From Chelydra serpentina (Eukaryota; Chordata; Testudines; Chelydridae), in the NCBI GenBank assembly GCA_037349315.1, contig JBAIAC010000027.1, positions 15,485,501-15,549,500 of the forward strand: a stretch of 64,000 nucleotides of DNA. The letters are read 5' to 3'. Position 1 is the stretch's first letter. Each line of letters begins with the position of its first letter. The position numbers and the translations under genes were made by a program. The notes below the pieces were generated by a model that saw only the letters and a list, made by a program, of their open reading frames with translations, was not told the DNA's origin and did no database searches. Of the stretch, positions 59,901-64,000 are shown piece by piece.

Positions 59901-62075
59901 CAGAACAGCTGTAAGATTTACAAGAATTTCAGCTTGCTAAGTCTAAGAGGCAGAGGAATGAACTATTGTTACCCTCTGCCATTAACACAGCATCGAACGG
60001 GGGAGTACTGGCATAGAAATCTTGAGTTGAACTGAAAGGCCATACTTTTTAGGCTGCCTTATGAGGCCCTAGCCAGATGAAATCTGCCATTGTGTATTAG
60101 CTTGATATGTGTACTCAAGACGGTAGGGATGCATTAGGCTTGCAATTCTAGTGCAGCTGCCTCCGGGCAATGGCTTTTTATCTGCACATACAAGGTGTGC
60201 TGAGTGTCTGCATTTTCTCAGTGTCCTGCAAACTAGACTCCAGTGCACATATTACACCTTGTCAGTGAAGCAGTGTCGTCACCCCCAAACCTTTGGGATA
60301 GTCAGTGGATGTTGACTCCTGCAGGCTTTAAACCTCTGCACCTAACTGGAACTGGTATAGGCTGCCTCTAACCCTCCTGAGCCAGCTGGCTTTCCAGGAG
60401 TCTGTCCAAGAAACCGTTCTCTGAACCCCTTCCCTCCTCTTGACAGCTAGAGGACATGCCCCTCCTGGTACTTCAAATACACAGAGGCTTTTGGGTAAAT
60501 GAGGCTATGCTTTAGGAGGGTCCTTTCTCCAGAATCTTCAGCATTGTGAACCCTCTATGGGGATGGGGCTGACCTCAGTGTGTTGGACTCCAGTGAGCAG
60601 TATTTGTCCTGTACTCATCTGTTCCCAAATAAAACCTCAGATCTGCAGACATCCGTCTCTCCCTGGGCTGCTGTGGCAGATAAATTAGCTTCCTGGAGAC
60701 CAGTGGTGTTTGCAATAAGCTGTGATCTTGGAGCCTCTGAGCTGGGTCCATCAAGAAATGGAGGTGATGGTTTATTTTTAAAAAAAAGGCAAACCAAAAC
60801 CCACGAAATTCTGTGTTGCTCCAGGCCCTTTGGAAGCAGGGGGAATAGCCACTGGACAGCTTTCTCATGGCTGTTTAACTAAGGAAAGAGGCTCTAAAAT
60901 GTCAAACTGAGAATGAGACATTTTCAGATTCTTTACTTAATTCAGCTCTGGAAAGGGGGAGCTTCTGGAAGGCTGGTTTCCTTCTGAGGCTGTGCCCTGC
61001 CCTACCCTAATTGACCAGTGAGAGATGGGAAGGGCAAATACCGTCTATTGGCCAGAGAGTCTCGTGTGCCTACTCCCAGCTCTTCCATTGATCTTGGGAA
61101 ACATGCTTAGGACCCGATTCTGCAACATGCCAAGTGCGCTGGGTTCCCGTTGGAGGCACCGGGAGCTAAGGTGTTTCGGCAAGATGTTTGTTCACCCTTC
61201 TTGTTTGCATTGTTCTCTTTGGATTCTTAATGCTCGTGAAGCTGAGAGGATTAATTTAGGGACATAGGAGTTGCCAGATTGACCTCAGACTCAAGGTCCA
61301 CTAGTCTGGTAACCTTTCACTGACAGTGGTGAATACCTGCTTTTTCAGAGAAAGGTGCAAGAAACTCTGCAGTGGGCAGTTACGGAATAACATGTCCACA
61401 GGGAAACTTTCTTCCTGACCCGCATTAGTTGCAGGCTGATTTCACCATGAAACATGAGTCAGTATCCTTTCCAACACTCTTGCTTGGTTTTTTTAGTATT
61501 CACCATTCTAAGAGCTTGTCTACTCATGAAAACTAATCCGGAATAAATTAGGTTAGGGTGTGACTTTAAAGCAGGATTAAGCACTTGCAAAGGGGATTAA
61601 GCTAATTTGGAATAAGGCATGCTGTTCCAGAATAAGAGCATCCACACATGGAATTAATCAGGAATAACTCCCTTTGTAGACAAACCCTAACTCTGGGTAT
61701 TCTCATGCGTCAGTGGGACCGTAGAGGTGCCTAAAATGTTGGCAGGATCTGGGTTTAAGCCCACAGTGCCAGTCAAAACAAAGCATGAAATCGGGACCCT
61801 ATTGAAGACTGGGAGTTTTGCCACCGACTTCAGTAGAGCTAAGGCTTTGCCCAGAGTTGTGATCAAAGCTGGTTACCTTTCCAGTAACCAGTTGCTGAAT
61901 CAACATACACAACAGCTGGCTAAAATTTAGGCCTTTTTAAAACAAACAAACAAACAAACTAGGCTTTGCAGCGAGGCACTAATGGCCGGGTCCTTCTTTG
62001 TTACAGATCATGTGTAAGCTGTTAATAGACACCCTCGTCAAGTCTATCACAGCGGGAGCAAGGCAGCATCAGCAG
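29659..62075 (+). CDS. MYBBP1A: MYB-binding protein 1A (5' part, 23 exons; 3' end beyond window)
   Basis: MYBBP1A is a Pol5/DNA-polymerase-phi family nucleolar protein. It acts in rRNA transcription and processing, takes part in p53 activation under nucleolar stress and binds transcription factors such as c-Myb. The polymerase-like name does not imply catalysis. Twenty-three exons join in frame into 1041 codons with no stop; the human protein is about 1,328 aa as I recall, so roughly 280-300 C-terminal residues, including the basic nucleolar tail, lie beyond 64000. Landmarks are NRQFLDFFWDIAKPQQETRL (residues 27-46), FGNFFGVLALFQSGRL (129-144), EMETYVNSFLEGCDDPEKQL in exon 9 and WVEVIVEILLSLLSQPSLLM in exon 15. 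Glu/Asp/Ser-rich acidic segments occupy exons 16-18. The ATG opens a conserved exon in a CpG island. All 23 visible donor and acceptor sites are GT-AG. Confidence 0.96.
29987..30097 (+). repeat. G-rich tandem duplication in MYBBP1A intron 1
   Basis: A unit of about 45 bp (GGGGGTGGAGGTGGGGGAGC followed by GAAGGGAATCGGGCTCTGG) occurs at about 29987-30031 and again near 30051-30096, offset about 65 bp. The G-runs are on the non-template strand, within a wider G-rich tract at 29863-30240. Confidence 0.8.
30308..30534. mobile_element. hAT-like MITE with exact 8-bp TSD
   Basis: A 227-bp element with ends CAGTGGTTCTCAAAC and GTTTGAGAACCCCTG. It is flanked by the exact duplication AGCTAGAT at 30300-30307 and 30535-30542. 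It lies in MYBBP1A intron 1 and is non-coding. Confidence 0.9.
30921..31016 (+). CDS. MYBBP1A: MYBBP1A exon 2
   Basis: Residues 62-93 (EDELKYTLKRLIEGLGATRE, then AARPGFSLALAQ). Acceptor TTTTTTAG|, donor CAG|GTTGGT. This segment is strongly conserved in the family. Confidence 0.95.
31211..31790. repeat. MITE-like repeat (borders uncertain)
   Basis: In MYBBP1A intron 2. The left end GGCCTTGTCTACACAC and right end GTGTGCAGACCAGGC are roughly inverted. GTACTGCTTTAGCTACACTG and GTACTGGTATAACTGTATTG resemble sequence at 35205-35480. The central part looks unrelated, so two separate copies are also possible. Confidence 0.4.
32308..32391 (+). CDS. MYBBP1A: MYBBP1A exon 3
   Basis: Residues 94-121 (VLQIFEEIPLHTVLQQIKEK, HNLERVKK). 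Acceptor TATCTAG|, donor AAG|GTAGGT. Confidence 0.95.
32494..32670 (+). mobile_element. tRNA-derived SINE (turtle type)
   Basis: In MYBBP1A intron 3. The head GGGATAGCTCAGTGGTTTGA is an A-box region and GGTTGTGAGTTCAATC a B-box-like region. The body includes GGTTGGACTAGATGACCTCC and the tail CCCTGATATTCTATGATT, a CR1-like 3' end suggesting mobilisation by CR1 machinery. It is better preserved than the copy at 12021. Confidence 0.9.
32923..32997 (+). CDS. MYBBP1A: MYBBP1A exon 4
   Basis: Residues 122-146 (KLFRNAAFGNFFGVLALFQS, GRLAK). Acceptor TTTTCAG|, donor AAG|GTAACA. Confidence 0.95.
33070..33212 (+). repeat. MIR-like CORE-SINE
   Basis: In MYBBP1A intron 4. GGATGGTCCATTGGTTATGA, TTGCAGGTTCAATTCAATTT and CTGTGTGACTGTGGGCAAAT, followed by GCGCCTCAGTTCCCCATTG, are hallmarks of the MIR superfamily. 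Confidence 0.7.
33655..33762 (+). CDS. MYBBP1A: MYBBP1A exon 5
   Basis: Residues 147-182 (DKKALLECVRLLQSLAQYHA, HLRDLPRKTLVDILSE). Acceptor TTTCTAG|, donor GAG|GTATGG. Confidence 0.95.
34569..34879. mobile_element. Fold-back hAT-like element
   Basis: In MYBBP1A intron 5. The ends CAGTGTTTCCCAAAGTTGGG and CCAAGTTTGGAAAACACTG are inverted, with flanks CCCTTAGG (34561-34568) and CCCTCGGG (34880-34887), 6 of 8 matching. Almost the whole 311 bp is a palindrome: for example CCCGGCCAATGGGGGCTGCG pairs with CAGCCCCCATTGGCCAGG, and GGGAAAGCCCCTGG with CCAGGGGCTTTCCC. The overlapping open frames on both strands follow from this symmetry. Confidence 0.85.
35205..35480. repeat. MITE-like repeat
   Basis: In MYBBP1A intron 5, just upstream of exon 6. 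GGGCCTGTTTATGAACAAAC, ATACCAGTATAATTACACTA and TACTGATATAACTGCATCC match the texture of the copies near 1734 and 31660. Borders are uncertain. Confidence 0.4.
35506..35696 (+). CDS. MYBBP1A: MYBBP1A exon 6
   Basis: Residues 183-245 plus two bases (IPEAVFEEVLFSALQADLTS, AFSTPEQLHLLLVGIQKFPG and so on). Acceptor GTGTAG|, donor CCCAG|GTGAGC. Confidence 0.95.
36004..36171 (+). CDS. MYBBP1A: MYBBP1A exon 7
   Basis: Residues 246-301 plus two bases (LVKVLKTAARSEKKDRNLPR, VGLDLLRVSVKEGAFELFWK). Acceptor CTCAAG| is unusual in having A before AG; donor ACAG|GTTTGT. Confidence 0.94.
36172..37318 (+). other. MYBBP1A intron 7
   Basis: 1.15 kb with no transposon or RNA gene that I can delimit. Confidence 0.5.
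37319..37436 (+). CDS. MYBBP1A: MYBBP1A exon 8
   Basis: Residues 302-341 (SYMCYRLLGSALPLLSLDQL, QIVLRGEVMRHYGDHVVSAQ). Acceptor CACTCAG|, donor CAG|GTAGGC, phase 0. Confidence 0.95.
37662..37790. repeat. Fold-back MITE fragment
   Basis: In MYBBP1A intron 8. GGCTGAGATTTTTCAAAAGG on the left and CACTTTTGAAAATCCCATCC on the right are roughly inverted around CCATTGACTTTGATGGGAG. It is the same superfamily as 41596-41703. Confidence 0.55.
37858..38060. repeat. Degenerate tandem repeat of about 80-100 bp
   Basis: In MYBBP1A intron 8. AAAATGGCGTCCTC occurs twice (37897 and 37980), and GTGAGATCACGC occurs twice (37941 and 38027). A third partial unit lies upstream (TTTGCCACACGGAGG). TIR-like sequence ACAGTTTGGGAACTGCTGTG follows at about 38131-38150, so this may be the inside of a hAT-like element. 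Confidence 0.6.
38160..40271 (+). other. MYBBP1A intron 8, remaining part
   Basis: Mostly unassigned intron. A (TTTA)n microsatellite lies at about 39895-39919, followed by a MIR-like piece (about 39930-40010) with CTTGTGTAAGTCACTTCCCT and CCCCATCTGTAAAATGGAG. Confidence 0.55.
40272..40561 (+). CDS. MYBBP1A: MYBBP1A exon 9
   Basis: Largest exon, 290 nt, residues 342-437 plus two bases. It encodes LPDRFKFAPEMETYVNSFLE, MIGFSTLTNQGYPVVPSFWK and WLKRMFLRPDFDCCLDF. Acceptor TTTCAG|. The donor AAATAT|GTAAGT was chosen because it is a full consensus and gives the phase that exon 10 needs. Confidence 0.94.
41378..41485 (+). CDS. MYBBP1A: MYBBP1A exon 10
   Basis: Residues from the split M438 to 473 plus two bases (TQHRVVRLRKWIIARLVSII, DSQGKKEEDLVMDVV). 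Acceptor TTATTGAAAG| has a poor polypyrimidine tract; donor TCAG|GTGAGA. Confidence 0.93.
41596..41703. repeat. Fold-back MITE
   Basis: In MYBBP1A intron 10. GGTAACATTTTCAAAAGTGC on the left pairs with GTACTTTGAAAATTATACC on the right, and TTAGGAGCCTAACTCCC with an inverted AAGACTTAGGTTACTTAGGC. It is a very common reptile fold-back repeat. A fragment lies at 21355-21430. Confidence 0.65.
42089..42214 (+). CDS. MYBBP1A: MYBBP1A exon 11
   Basis: Residues 474-515 plus two bases (RFCFFHAFFETQKPTSEIPE, TKSLPSVPLDGQSHSTAANL). Acceptor CCTCTAG|, donor TTCAG|GTATGG. Confidence 0.95.
42285..42470. repeat. Ancient amniote interspersed repeat
   Basis: In MYBBP1A intron 11. GGTGCTGTACAAACACAGAA, CAAAAAGATGGTCTCTGCCC, GAACTTACAATATAAGTGC and AATAGACAAGACAAACACAG are typical of an old LINE (L3/CR1-like). 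A related piece lies at 23640. Confidence 0.55.
42515..43680 (+). other. MYBBP1A intron 11, GC-rich and unassigned
   Basis: Holds G-rich runs near 42534-42635. The open frames on both strands (up to 172 codons) lack homology and splice signals. No RNA gene seen. Confidence 0.45.
43688..43930 (+). repeat. MIR-like CORE-SINE
   Basis: In MYBBP1A intron 11. GGATGGTCTTGTGGTTATAA, AGACCTGGGTTTAATTCCCA, GTGACCTTGGGCAAGG, CTCCATCTGTAAAATGAGGA and GATTGTAAGCCCTTCAGGG form a long, fairly complete copy. Confidence 0.75.
44279..44485 (+). CDS. MYBBP1A: MYBBP1A exon 12
   Basis: Residues 516-584 plus two bases (SLLQILNSLPVLGDTAEAAA, DRNLWIYLIIQYASVLLSHE, VTPFTAEQRAAWD). Acceptor TTTTCAG|, donor GACCG|GTGAGA. 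A hAT-like element begins only 40 bp beyond the donor. Confidence 0.95.
44525..44681. mobile_element. Short hAT-like MITE with exact 8-bp TSD
   Basis: A 157-bp element with ends CACTGTTCCCTCTAA and TTAGAGGGGACATTG. It is flanked by the exact duplication GTGACTAG at 44517-44524 and 44682-44689. The interior alternates purine and pyrimidine (GTGCGCGCGCACAC), a potential Z-DNA tract. It sits 40 bp downstream of the exon 12 donor. Confidence 0.9.
45768..45876 (+). CDS. MYBBP1A: MYBBP1A exon 13
   Basis: Residues 585-621 (RMLQSLENLQKKEKESRSME, IFAFQHLLLLVGIHLFK). Acceptor CTTCAG|, donor AAG|GTAACA, phase 0. Confidence 0.95.
46085..46300 (+). repeat. MIR-like fragment
   Basis: In MYBBP1A intron 13. 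CTGGTTTCTAGTCCCAGCTC and TTTGCTGTGTGACTGTGGC, with a diverged core, indicate an old MIR-family copy. Confidence 0.55.
47113..47200 (+). CDS. MYBBP1A: MYBBP1A exon 14
   Basis: Residues 622-650 plus one base (TPAETQDLLNDLLNCIERAF, DKKSKKKKP). It ends in a lysine-rich run. Acceptor CAAACAG|, donor CCTG|GTGAGT. Confidence 0.95.
47201..49691 (+). other. MYBBP1A intron 14
   Basis: About 2.5 kb. It contains MIR-like pieces at about 47960-48120 (CTCTGTGCCTCAGTTTCCC) and 49120-49300 (CATCTGTAAAGTGGGG), a short GA run at about 48347-48361 and a T-run near 49027. No coding or RNA gene recognised. Confidence 0.55.
49692..49843 (+). CDS. MYBBP1A: MYBBP1A exon 15
   Basis: Residues 651-701 (DDEEPEWVEVIVEILLSLLS, QPSLLMRRVSKSVFGRICPY). 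Acceptor CTGCACAG|, donor AAT|GTAAGT. Confidence 0.95.
50753..50845 (+). CDS. MYBBP1A: MYBBP1A exon 16
   Basis: Residues 702-732 (VLDPEQDQDEESAVVVMEET, DKKKKTLLEDT), the start of the acidic region. Acceptor TTCCACAG|, donor ACG|GTAACT. Confidence 0.94.
51604..51750 (+). CDS. MYBBP1A: MYBBP1A exon 17
   Basis: Residues 733-781. A Ser/Glu/Asp-rich acidic tract (SSDNDSSEEDGEEDSEAE) is followed by conserved NFRNQLMNVLQAGNAL. Acceptor CTTCACAG|, donor TTG|GTAGGT. Confidence 0.95.
52742..53693 (-). mobile_element. Candidate solo LTR or unclassified repeat
   Basis: In MYBBP1A intron 17. The roughly 950-bp block is flanked by the direct repeat TAATCTTT (52734-52741 and 53694-53701). On the minus strand it has a TATA-like TATATAAAC near 53031 and AATAAACAG about 230 bp further on, an arrangement seen in LTRs. 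The ends are not TG..CA, and no open frame is present. The direct repeat may be chance. I favour an old LTR-type element without assigning it to any group. Confidence 0.35.
53921..54085 (+). CDS. MYBBP1A: MYBBP1A exon 18
   Basis: Residues 782-836 (GGDKSDEDVDDETMLALDEN, VSALFAEQQKRVQAKKDEKE and so on to DFKIK), a mix of acidic and coiled-coil-like basic sequence. Acceptor follows a T-run, TTTTAAAG|; donor AAG|GTAGGA. Confidence 0.94.
54086..54720 (+). other. MYBBP1A intron 18, 5' part
   Basis: No gene; a short (AAT)n run lies near 54326-54341. TTAGATTGTAAGCTTTGTTTG and GTACAGCTCCTAGCACA near 54209-54273 resemble the 3' end of the MIR-like copy at 43688. Confidence 0.5.
54723..55400. mobile_element. 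Composite DNA-transposon repeat with internal tandem units
   Basis: In MYBBP1A intron 18. The left end AGGGCCATATCAAATTCGCA and GTGAAATGTGG motifs are matched on the right by ACCGTGAAATTTCAG and GAAATTTATGATTTTTAAAA. The interior has ATTGGGGGTCCTGACCC pairing with TTTTTGGGTCAGGGCCCC. It also has tandem copies of TTACTTCTGTG and GAGCTGGGTGGCC. The right end appears truncated. This matches an abundant turtle repeat as I remember it. Confidence 0.6.
55669..55826 (+). CDS. MYBBP1A: MYBBP1A exon 19
   Basis: Residues 837-888 plus two bases (VLDLIEVFLAKQPENPLVFD, IIEPLLLVIERSMSSDSDKQ). Acceptor TTTCTAG|, donor TTCAC|GTAAGT. Confidence 0.95.
55827..57074 (+). other. MYBBP1A intron 19
   Basis: 1.25 kb. 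A (TG)n microsatellite with GA interruptions lies at about 56540-56590. No transposon border or RNA gene recognised. Confidence 0.5.
57075..57209 (+). CDS. MYBBP1A: MYBBP1A exon 20
   Basis: Residues 889-933 plus two bases (NHLCRAKQYCRSGGDLREDL, HALLESLVKRASKHTDSAVA). Acceptor TTTTCAG|, donor TTCAG|GTGGGT. Confidence 0.95.
57210..58694 (+). other. MYBBP1A intron 20
   Basis: About 1.5 kb. A MIR-like 3' fragment may lie near 58150-58380 (CATCTCTGAATGGGGATG, CTCTTTGGGGTAGGGACC). Otherwise unassigned. Confidence 0.4.
58695..58815 (+). CDS. MYBBP1A: MYBBP1A exon 21
   Basis: Residues 934-974 (SASLYLFKVLKGNVARQTAT, PLSPSKKKLKSSEGSSAQTD). Acceptor GGTTCAG|, donor CAG|GTAAGA. Confidence 0.95.
59680..59811 (+). 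CDS. MYBBP1A: MYBBP1A exon 22
   Basis: Residues 975-1018 (LSGTGILDLKRVTMVYQAAL, NGFLTRRKSALTGSMFLDLF). Acceptor TTTCCAG|, donor CCG|GTAAGC. Confidence 0.95.
59812..61260 (+). other. MYBBP1A intron 22, 5' part
   Basis: About 1.4 kb with no repeat, RNA gene or exon recognised. Confidence 0.45.
61262..61435 (+). repeat. Sauropsid interspersed repeat
   Basis: ACATAGGAGTTGCCAGATTG, CTGACAGTGGTGAATACCTG, GAAAGGTGCAAGAAACTCTG and TTTCTTCCTGACCC match a repeat common in turtle and crocodilian DNA, probably CR1-derived. A partial copy of the same family begins at about 63862. Confidence 0.6.
61512..61687. mobile_element. Harbinger-like MITE with TAA duplication
   Basis: A 176-bp element with ends GAGCTTGTCTAC and GTAGACAAACCC (10 of 12 paired). 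It is flanked by TAA at 61509-61511 and 61688-61690. A 3-bp TAA/TTA duplication is characteristic of the PIF/Harbinger superfamily. The interior repeats GGATTAAGCA and GGAATAA motifs. Confidence 0.65.
62007..62075 (+). CDS. MYBBP1A: MYBBP1A exon 23 (last exon seen)
   Basis: Residues 1019-1041 (IMCKLLIDTLVKSITAGARQ, HQQ). Acceptor GTTACAG|, donor CAG|GTAAGA. No following exon could be found before the window ends. Confidence 0.92.
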
Positions 62076-64000
62076 GTAAGAAGGAAAACAAGGAAGCAAA
62101 GCTGCATTCAACAGCAATTTGGAGATAGCATATAATCACGTTAGCTCAGCTGATGCTTCAATGTGTATTGCTGCCTTTGGAGTTGCCTGATTCTGCAAAG
62201 TGGGCTTCCCAAGGAGTGTTCTCTTGTGGCTGCTGCTTTCCCGCTGCGGGTGTCTGCAGCAGATCCTGAGGTTTTGTATTTTCCTGGTCACTCCCTGTGT
62301 TCTCTCAGCTACTGAGCTTTTTCACTCCTGCTTTTCACTCATTAGTTCCATCAGGGTCCTTGACACCTCACAGGAGTGCTCCCCTCGCAGGGTTGAGCTG
62401 ATACGATTGTAGAAGACGCCTGATTTTCCTTGCCTTCGAATCACAGCTTGATGCTTTGTGGGTCAGAAGCTCCTTTTATTAACTCATCATAATCGGAAAT
62501 ATCTGCTTCCTAATGTCAAGAGCCTGTAATCCCAAGATTAGCCTCCTGCGCCTGCCTTAAGCACCATATACCCCCCCAGACAATGCCGCCTCCTCAGCGA
62601 CCCGGCTCCAGCTATCCTCTGCTTCCCAGGTCACACAGTTCTGTGTTTAGTTGGAAAGCTCCTGTACTACGGAACTGGGTTTTTTTCAGGTTAATTGTGT
62701 GAGCCGGGCTTTGCTGTATGTGTGGTGCCTTATTGATAAAACGTGACCGGGATGACTGCCCCAGTGAGGCTGCTTCACGCCCATGCGATCGAAGCCTGTC
62801 TAGCAGGACTTTTACACCTGCAGCCATCACTGTGACATCCGAGTGCCTCCCCTGAAAACTCCTCTAGGCCAGTGGCATAGTCTCTCTAATGTTCCCTTCC
62901 TTAGCTGTAAAGTGCATCTGGTTTAGAAACCCACAGCCTGGAGCAACCTTACTCTGTTATTGTTTGATCATTAACAGCAACAGAATTAAAACATGAAGGG
63001 CCAGATACTCATCTATACTAAGGCTGCCTGAGGTTGCCAGTGTAAATGAAGTTTATTCACTCTGAAAGGCCCCTGTACGCTGCCAGAGCGACCTTGGTGT
63101 AAAAGAGAATCAGACCCAAAGTGACTTTAGTGGATGAAAATGAGAACGGGTTCCGTTAATAACAAGCCAATTAATTAATTGAAGCACGTTCTCGGTTCTG
63201 TCCCCGAGAGACCGTGCAGCATCCCTAGCAGAGGGCTTCGTTTGTGTTACTATCTCGGCTTCTTCCATGGGGAATAACAACTCTGTCCTGTAGGAATTCC
63301 CATGGTAATGTGTGAGCTTCATTTCAAGAATCTATTTAGCTGAAGGACGCTTGGCTCTGGGTGCGTGGGAGGGGAGAGAACACGCACTTGGCTACACTGT
63401 GCTGATAAAGAACAGGCGAAAGCCTGGTGAAGTGTTGAGTTTTTTTTGGAGTCTGGAGTAGCAGCTAACTCACTGCAATCAGCCACCTGAATTACCCAGG
63501 CTGCATCCATCTCAGGACGTTTGGCTTCTTACAGTCAAAATTTCAGTCCGTAGGGAGGGTGGGGGGGAGCACCGTGTCTTCTGTTAAATTCTCCTCTCCT
63601 GATGCAAACTGGCTTTATTTTGTGTAGGAATGAAGCCCAAAGGGAACACCCCGTCCCCTTACCTATGGTGTAGGTGGTGTGCCAGAGATGGGGGGGTGCT
63701 GGGCACAGGAGGGAGCATTTGCATTGCACTTTGTGCGGTTCTGAGCTGCCCTTGGGAAACTCATGTATTAGAACAGCTCCATGGAGGATCTCACTTATAC
63801 ACAGCGCTATTCTGCCCCAGAATCCAGGAGGTGAAAAGCCATCTTTGGCTCACCCTGTGCCTAGGAACATAGGATTTGCTGGACTGGAACCGAGCCGAGG
63901 TCCATCTGGTGGAGTATCCGGCCTCCAATCTCAGAGGTCAATGCTGTGATAAATCTGGATATTCTTGATAGCCACATGAATCGTCTTGAATCTTGTCGAG
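62076..64000 (+). other. MYBBP1A intron 23, incomplete at window end
   Basis: Nearly 2 kb follows the exon 23 donor. No further MYBBP1A-like exon could be found, so the intron continues past the edge. At 63862-63960 a repeat with AACATAGGATTTGCTGGACT and AGGTCCATCTGGTGGAGTAT matches the family at 61262. Confidence 0.6.

Overview
This is a vertebrate nuclear-genome window, most likely from a turtle (probably a cryptodire). The genes are interrupted by GT-AG introns and there are two CpG-island promoters. The repeats are of sauropsid type: a CR1 LINE 3' end, tRNA-derived SINEs with an internal pol III promoter that resemble the turtle SINE family, MIR-like CORE-SINE fragments and many short hAT-like and other MITE-like DNA transposons. 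The turtle assignment rests on recognising these repeats and was not checked by a search.

Two protein-coding genes are supported, arranged head-to-head. EIF4H lies on the minus strand. It is complete, with seven coding exons from 26580 down to the stop at 14965-14967, and encodes about 256 aa. MYBBP1A lies on the plus strand from 29659. Twenty-three consecutive exons to 62075 join in frame into 1041 codons, and the C-terminal end lies beyond the window. All exon junctions were phased by hand and none breaks the frame. Their start codons are about 3.1 kb apart.

Layout: 1 to about 13.2 kb is gene-poor sequence downstream of EIF4H with transposon copies; part of it (9.5-13.2 kb) may be an extended EIF4H 3' UTR. 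13.2-26.6 kb is EIF4H, with a 66-nt in-frame cassette exon (exon 5) and, in intron 5, a hairpin that looks like the sauropsid counterpart of mammalian mir-590. 25.8-26.7 kb is the EIF4H CpG island with a TATA-like box. 26.7-29.3 kb is intergenic sequence holding a nested transposon pair. 29.3-30.2 kb is the MYBBP1A CpG island followed by a G-rich duplicated tract. 30.2-64 kb is MYBBP1A with repeat-rich introns.

The two genes act in protein synthesis at different steps. eIF4H stimulates the eIF4A helicase in cytoplasmic translation initiation. MYBBP1A is a nucleolar Pol5-family protein linked to rRNA synthesis and p53 control. No prokaryotic, viral-gene or CRISPR content was seen. The most unusual signals are the mir-590-like hairpin, transposon insertions with exact target-site duplications (including one nested in another), and the G-rich tract just inside MYBBP1A intron 1.
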